From contig NZ_WPCU01000008.1 of the NCBI RefSeq assembly GCF_009742705.1, forward strand, positions 71,539 through 105,027: a stretch of DNA of 33,489 bases, written 5' to 3'. This document shows positions 32,147 through 33,489 of the stretch, in pieces. Source of the stretch: Auraticoccus cholistanensis. Its GTDB lineage: Bacteria; Actinomycetota; Actinomycetes; Propionibacteriales; Propionibacteriaceae. Each line of letters starts with the position of its first letter. Position 1 is the first letter of the stretch. The notes under the pieces were generated by a model. It was not told the DNA's origin. It worked only from the letters and a program-made list of their open reading frames with translations, and ran no database searches. A program made the translations under genes and the position numbers.

Positions 32147-33109
32147 TCACACCTTGCGGATCCGCACCCAGCGCACCTCGTGGTTGGCGCCCTTGCGCAG
32201 GATCGCGGTGGCCCGTCCGCGGGTGGGGCGGATGTTCATCATCAGGTTCGGCCCGTTGATGGTGTCCCACACCCGGTCGGCGTAGCGCATCGCCTCGGTC
32301 TCGCTCATCTCGGCGAAGCGGCGGAAGAAGGACTCCGGGTTGCGGAAGGCGGTCTCCCGCAGGGTTGCGAAGCGCTGCAGGAACCAGCTCTTGATGTCGT
32401 CGGGTGCGGCGTCGACGTAGACGGAGAAGTCGAAGAAGTCGCTGACGGCCAGGCCGGTCGTCCCGTCGGCGCGCTGGCGGGCCGGTTGCAGGACGTTGAG
32501 CCCCTCCACGATGAGGATGTCGGGCTGGTTCACCACGATGCGCCGGTCGGGGACGATGTCGTAGCTGAGATGGCTGTAGACGGGGGCCGACACCTCCGGC
32601 TTGCCGCTCTTGACGTCCATCACGAACCGGAGCAGGGCTCGTCGGTCGTAGGACTCGGGGAAGCCCTTGCGGTGCAGCGCGTTGCGCCGCTCGAGCTCGG
32701 CGTTGGGGAAGAGGAACCCGTCGGTGGTGACCAGCTCCACGTGCGGGTGCTGCGGCCACCGCGACAGCAGCTCCTTGAGCAGCCGCGCCGTGGTGGACTT
32801 GCCGACCGCCACCGAGCCGGCCACGCCGATGACGAACGGCGTCCGCTCCACCGACAGGCGCAGGAAGTCGTGGGTGGAGCGGTAGAGGTCGCCGAAGTTG
32901 CGGAAGTACTCGCTGAGCAGACGCGTCAGCGGCAGGTAGACCTCGACGACCTCGCGCAGGCTCGTCGGGTCGTTCATGCCCCGCAGCCGGGAGAGGGTCT
33001 CCTCGTCCAGGGTCATCGGGGTGCTGCGCGCCAGCTGGGCCCAGTCCTCCCGGCTCCGCTCGACGTAGGGACCGCTGGTCTCGCCGCTCTCCAGGGACAT
33101 GGGCGCCAT
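32147..33109 (-). CDS. coaA: Pantothenate kinase, type I
   Basis: A 320-residue protein from this start. The P-loop GVAGSVAVGKST (95-106), VELVTTDGFLFPN, HRKGFPESYDRRALLRFV, SHLSYDI and DILIVEGLNVLQ are all characteristic of the prokaryotic type I enzyme, which phosphorylates pantothenate in the first, CoA-feedback-inhibited step of CoA synthesis. Possible starts are ATG 33109, ATG 33100 and GTG 33133; none has a clear ribosome binding site, and 33109 or 33100 best matches the usual N-terminal length (YVERSREDWAQL follows soon after). It is often found beside glmM and glmS in actinobacteria. Confidence 0.96.
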   Translation of the reverse strand: MAPMSLESGETSGPYVERSREDWAQLARSTPMTLDEETLSRLRGMNDPTSLREVVEVYLPLTRLLSEYFRNFGDLYRSTHDFLRLSVERTPFVIGVAGSVAVGKSTTARLLKELLSRWPQHPHVELVTTDGFLFPNAELERRNALHRKGFPESYDRRALLRFVMDVKSGKPEVSAPVYSHLSYDIVPDRRIVVNQPDILIVEGLNVLQPARQRADGTTGLAVSDFFDFSVYVDAAPDDIKSWFLQRFATLRETAFRNPESFFRRFAEMSETEAMRYADRVWDTINGPNLMMNIRPTRGRATAILRKGANHEVRWVRIRKV

Positions 33110-33217
33110 TGTGGCCCACGGCGTCCCCGCCACCGGGCCGCAGACACCGGGCGGGACGGCTCCGAGGGGCCGCCGAGCGCGCCGGAGCGGCTGTGACGCA
33201 GACCACCCGTCCTCGGT

Positions 33218-33246
33218 TTGCGCTGCTGGTGCGCCCCGTCTAATGT
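33218..33246 (+). promoter_or_regulatory. Promoter-like element, first of two at the right edge
   Basis: TTGCGC (33218-33223) and TAATGT (33241-33246) with a 17-base spacer. It points away from coaA toward the right edge. Confidence 0.5.
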
Positions 33247-33414
33247 TCTCTGAGTCGCCAGCGAACGGGACACCACGGCGGGGCAGCAGCCCTGAGACGT
33301 GGGACCGGGACCGGCGGCCACCTCACACCACGAAGCGTCATGGCAGGTGCGCGTCCTCGTACGGACCCACCAGCAGACGGATCGCGGAGGAGGTGGGAGC
33401 CTCCGGCTCAGGAC

Positions 33415-33443
33415 TTGCGTCCTGGATCGCGAGGGTCTAGGCT
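33415..33443 (+). promoter_or_regulatory. Promoter-like element, second of two at the right edge
   Basis: TTGCGT (33415-33420) and TAGGCT (33438-33443) with a 17-base spacer. About 46 bases of leader remain inside the window, with no start codon that opens a convincing frame. Confidence 0.55.
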
Positions 33444-33489
33444 TGCGAAGCCGCTGGAGATCGGGGCGGGGCTCGGGAGAGCTTCTTCC

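Larger units (their letters stand above)
33134..33489. other. Gene-free right edge with promoter-like elements
   Basis: No convincing coding sequence or recognisable RNA gene is present from the coaA start to the window end. It holds two plus-strand promoter-like elements (33218-33246 and 33415-33443), a hairpin GGTG-CGC-GTCC...GGAC-C-CACC (33346-33371), and a perfect 6-bp stem CAGGAC-TTGC-GTCCTG (about 33409-33424) overlapping the second -35 box. The next gene on the plus strand lies beyond the window. Confidence 0.6.

Noticed and set aside
33244-33410. A c-di-AMP (ydaO) riboswitch, RNase P RNA or tmRNA at the right edge.
   Set aside because: I looked for the conserved cores of these RNAs and found none; only short generic hairpins are present.
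33099-33440. A 113-codon plus-strand frame at the right edge.
   Set aside because: It begins inside coaA on the opposite strand, has random-looking composition and no ribosome binding site, and contains both promoter-like elements.

Overview
The window is very GC-rich and densely coded, with frequent GTG starts, four-base GTGA/ATGA gene overlaps and several apparently leaderless genes whose TAnnnT -10 box lies 6-8 bases before the start codon. Together with an F420-type luciferase-like oxidoreductase, a DUF1707 protein, a CopD-CtaG fusion and actinobacterial versions of the ribosomal proteins, this points to an actinomycete. A member of the Propionibacteriales is my best guess, but that is inference. 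Almost everything here is chromosomal housekeeping sequence. I see no transposase, integrase, phage gene, CRISPR array, tRNA or rRNA.

Layout. 2-1165: the end of a prolyl-oligopeptidase-type hydrolase, a DUF3817 membrane protein and a DUF1707 protein. 1199-5405: the infA-rpmJ-rpsM-rpsK-rpsD-rpoA-rplQ operon, with its own promoter, several intercistronic hairpins and a 16-bp-stem terminator. 5404-6724: a small tandem repeat, then a GT4 glycosyltransferase. 6759-9315 (minus): PIG-L deacetylase, YfcE-like phosphodiesterase, Fe/Mn superoxide dismutase with its own terminator, and a GNAT acetyltransferase. 9361-13180 (minus): an ECF vitamin transporter (T, fused double ATPase, S) behind a clear cobalamin riboswitch. 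13223-15763 (minus): a coupled RNA-modification operon (small membrane protein, trmB, truA, RsmC-like methyltransferase). 15775-20096 (minus): a CopD-CtaG fusion overlapping the copper ATPase copA, i.e. copper delivery and export. 20259-21941 (plus): an unusual ABC-F ATPase, divergent from the copper genes. 21978-24003 (minus): a sodium:solute symporter plus a small membrane partner. 24190-27024 (minus): a secreted M6 (immune inhibitor A) metalloprotease preceded by a 16-bp tandem repeat with internal dyads. 27302-28567 (minus): citrate synthase. 28655-31235 (plus): rplM-rpsI-glmM with a textbook promoter. 31261-32133: F420-type oxidoreductase. 32147-33109 (minus): pantothenate kinase coaA. 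33134-33489: non-coding, with two promoter-like elements pointing out of the window.

How the parts relate. The window carries two blocks of translation genes (infA to rplQ, and rplM-rpsI). truA often sits next to one or both of these blocks in bacteria; here it lies between them but inverted and regrouped with trmB. The riboswitch ties the ECF cassette to cobalamin status. CopD-CtaG and CopA form one translationally coupled copper unit. I found no convincing undescribed system. The items most worth a second look are the three hairpins in the rpsD-rpoA spacer, the ABC-F protein with altered Walker B/D-loop motifs, the dyad repeats in front of the M6 protease, the TAGGCT leaderless promoters, and the unassigned promoters at the right edge.
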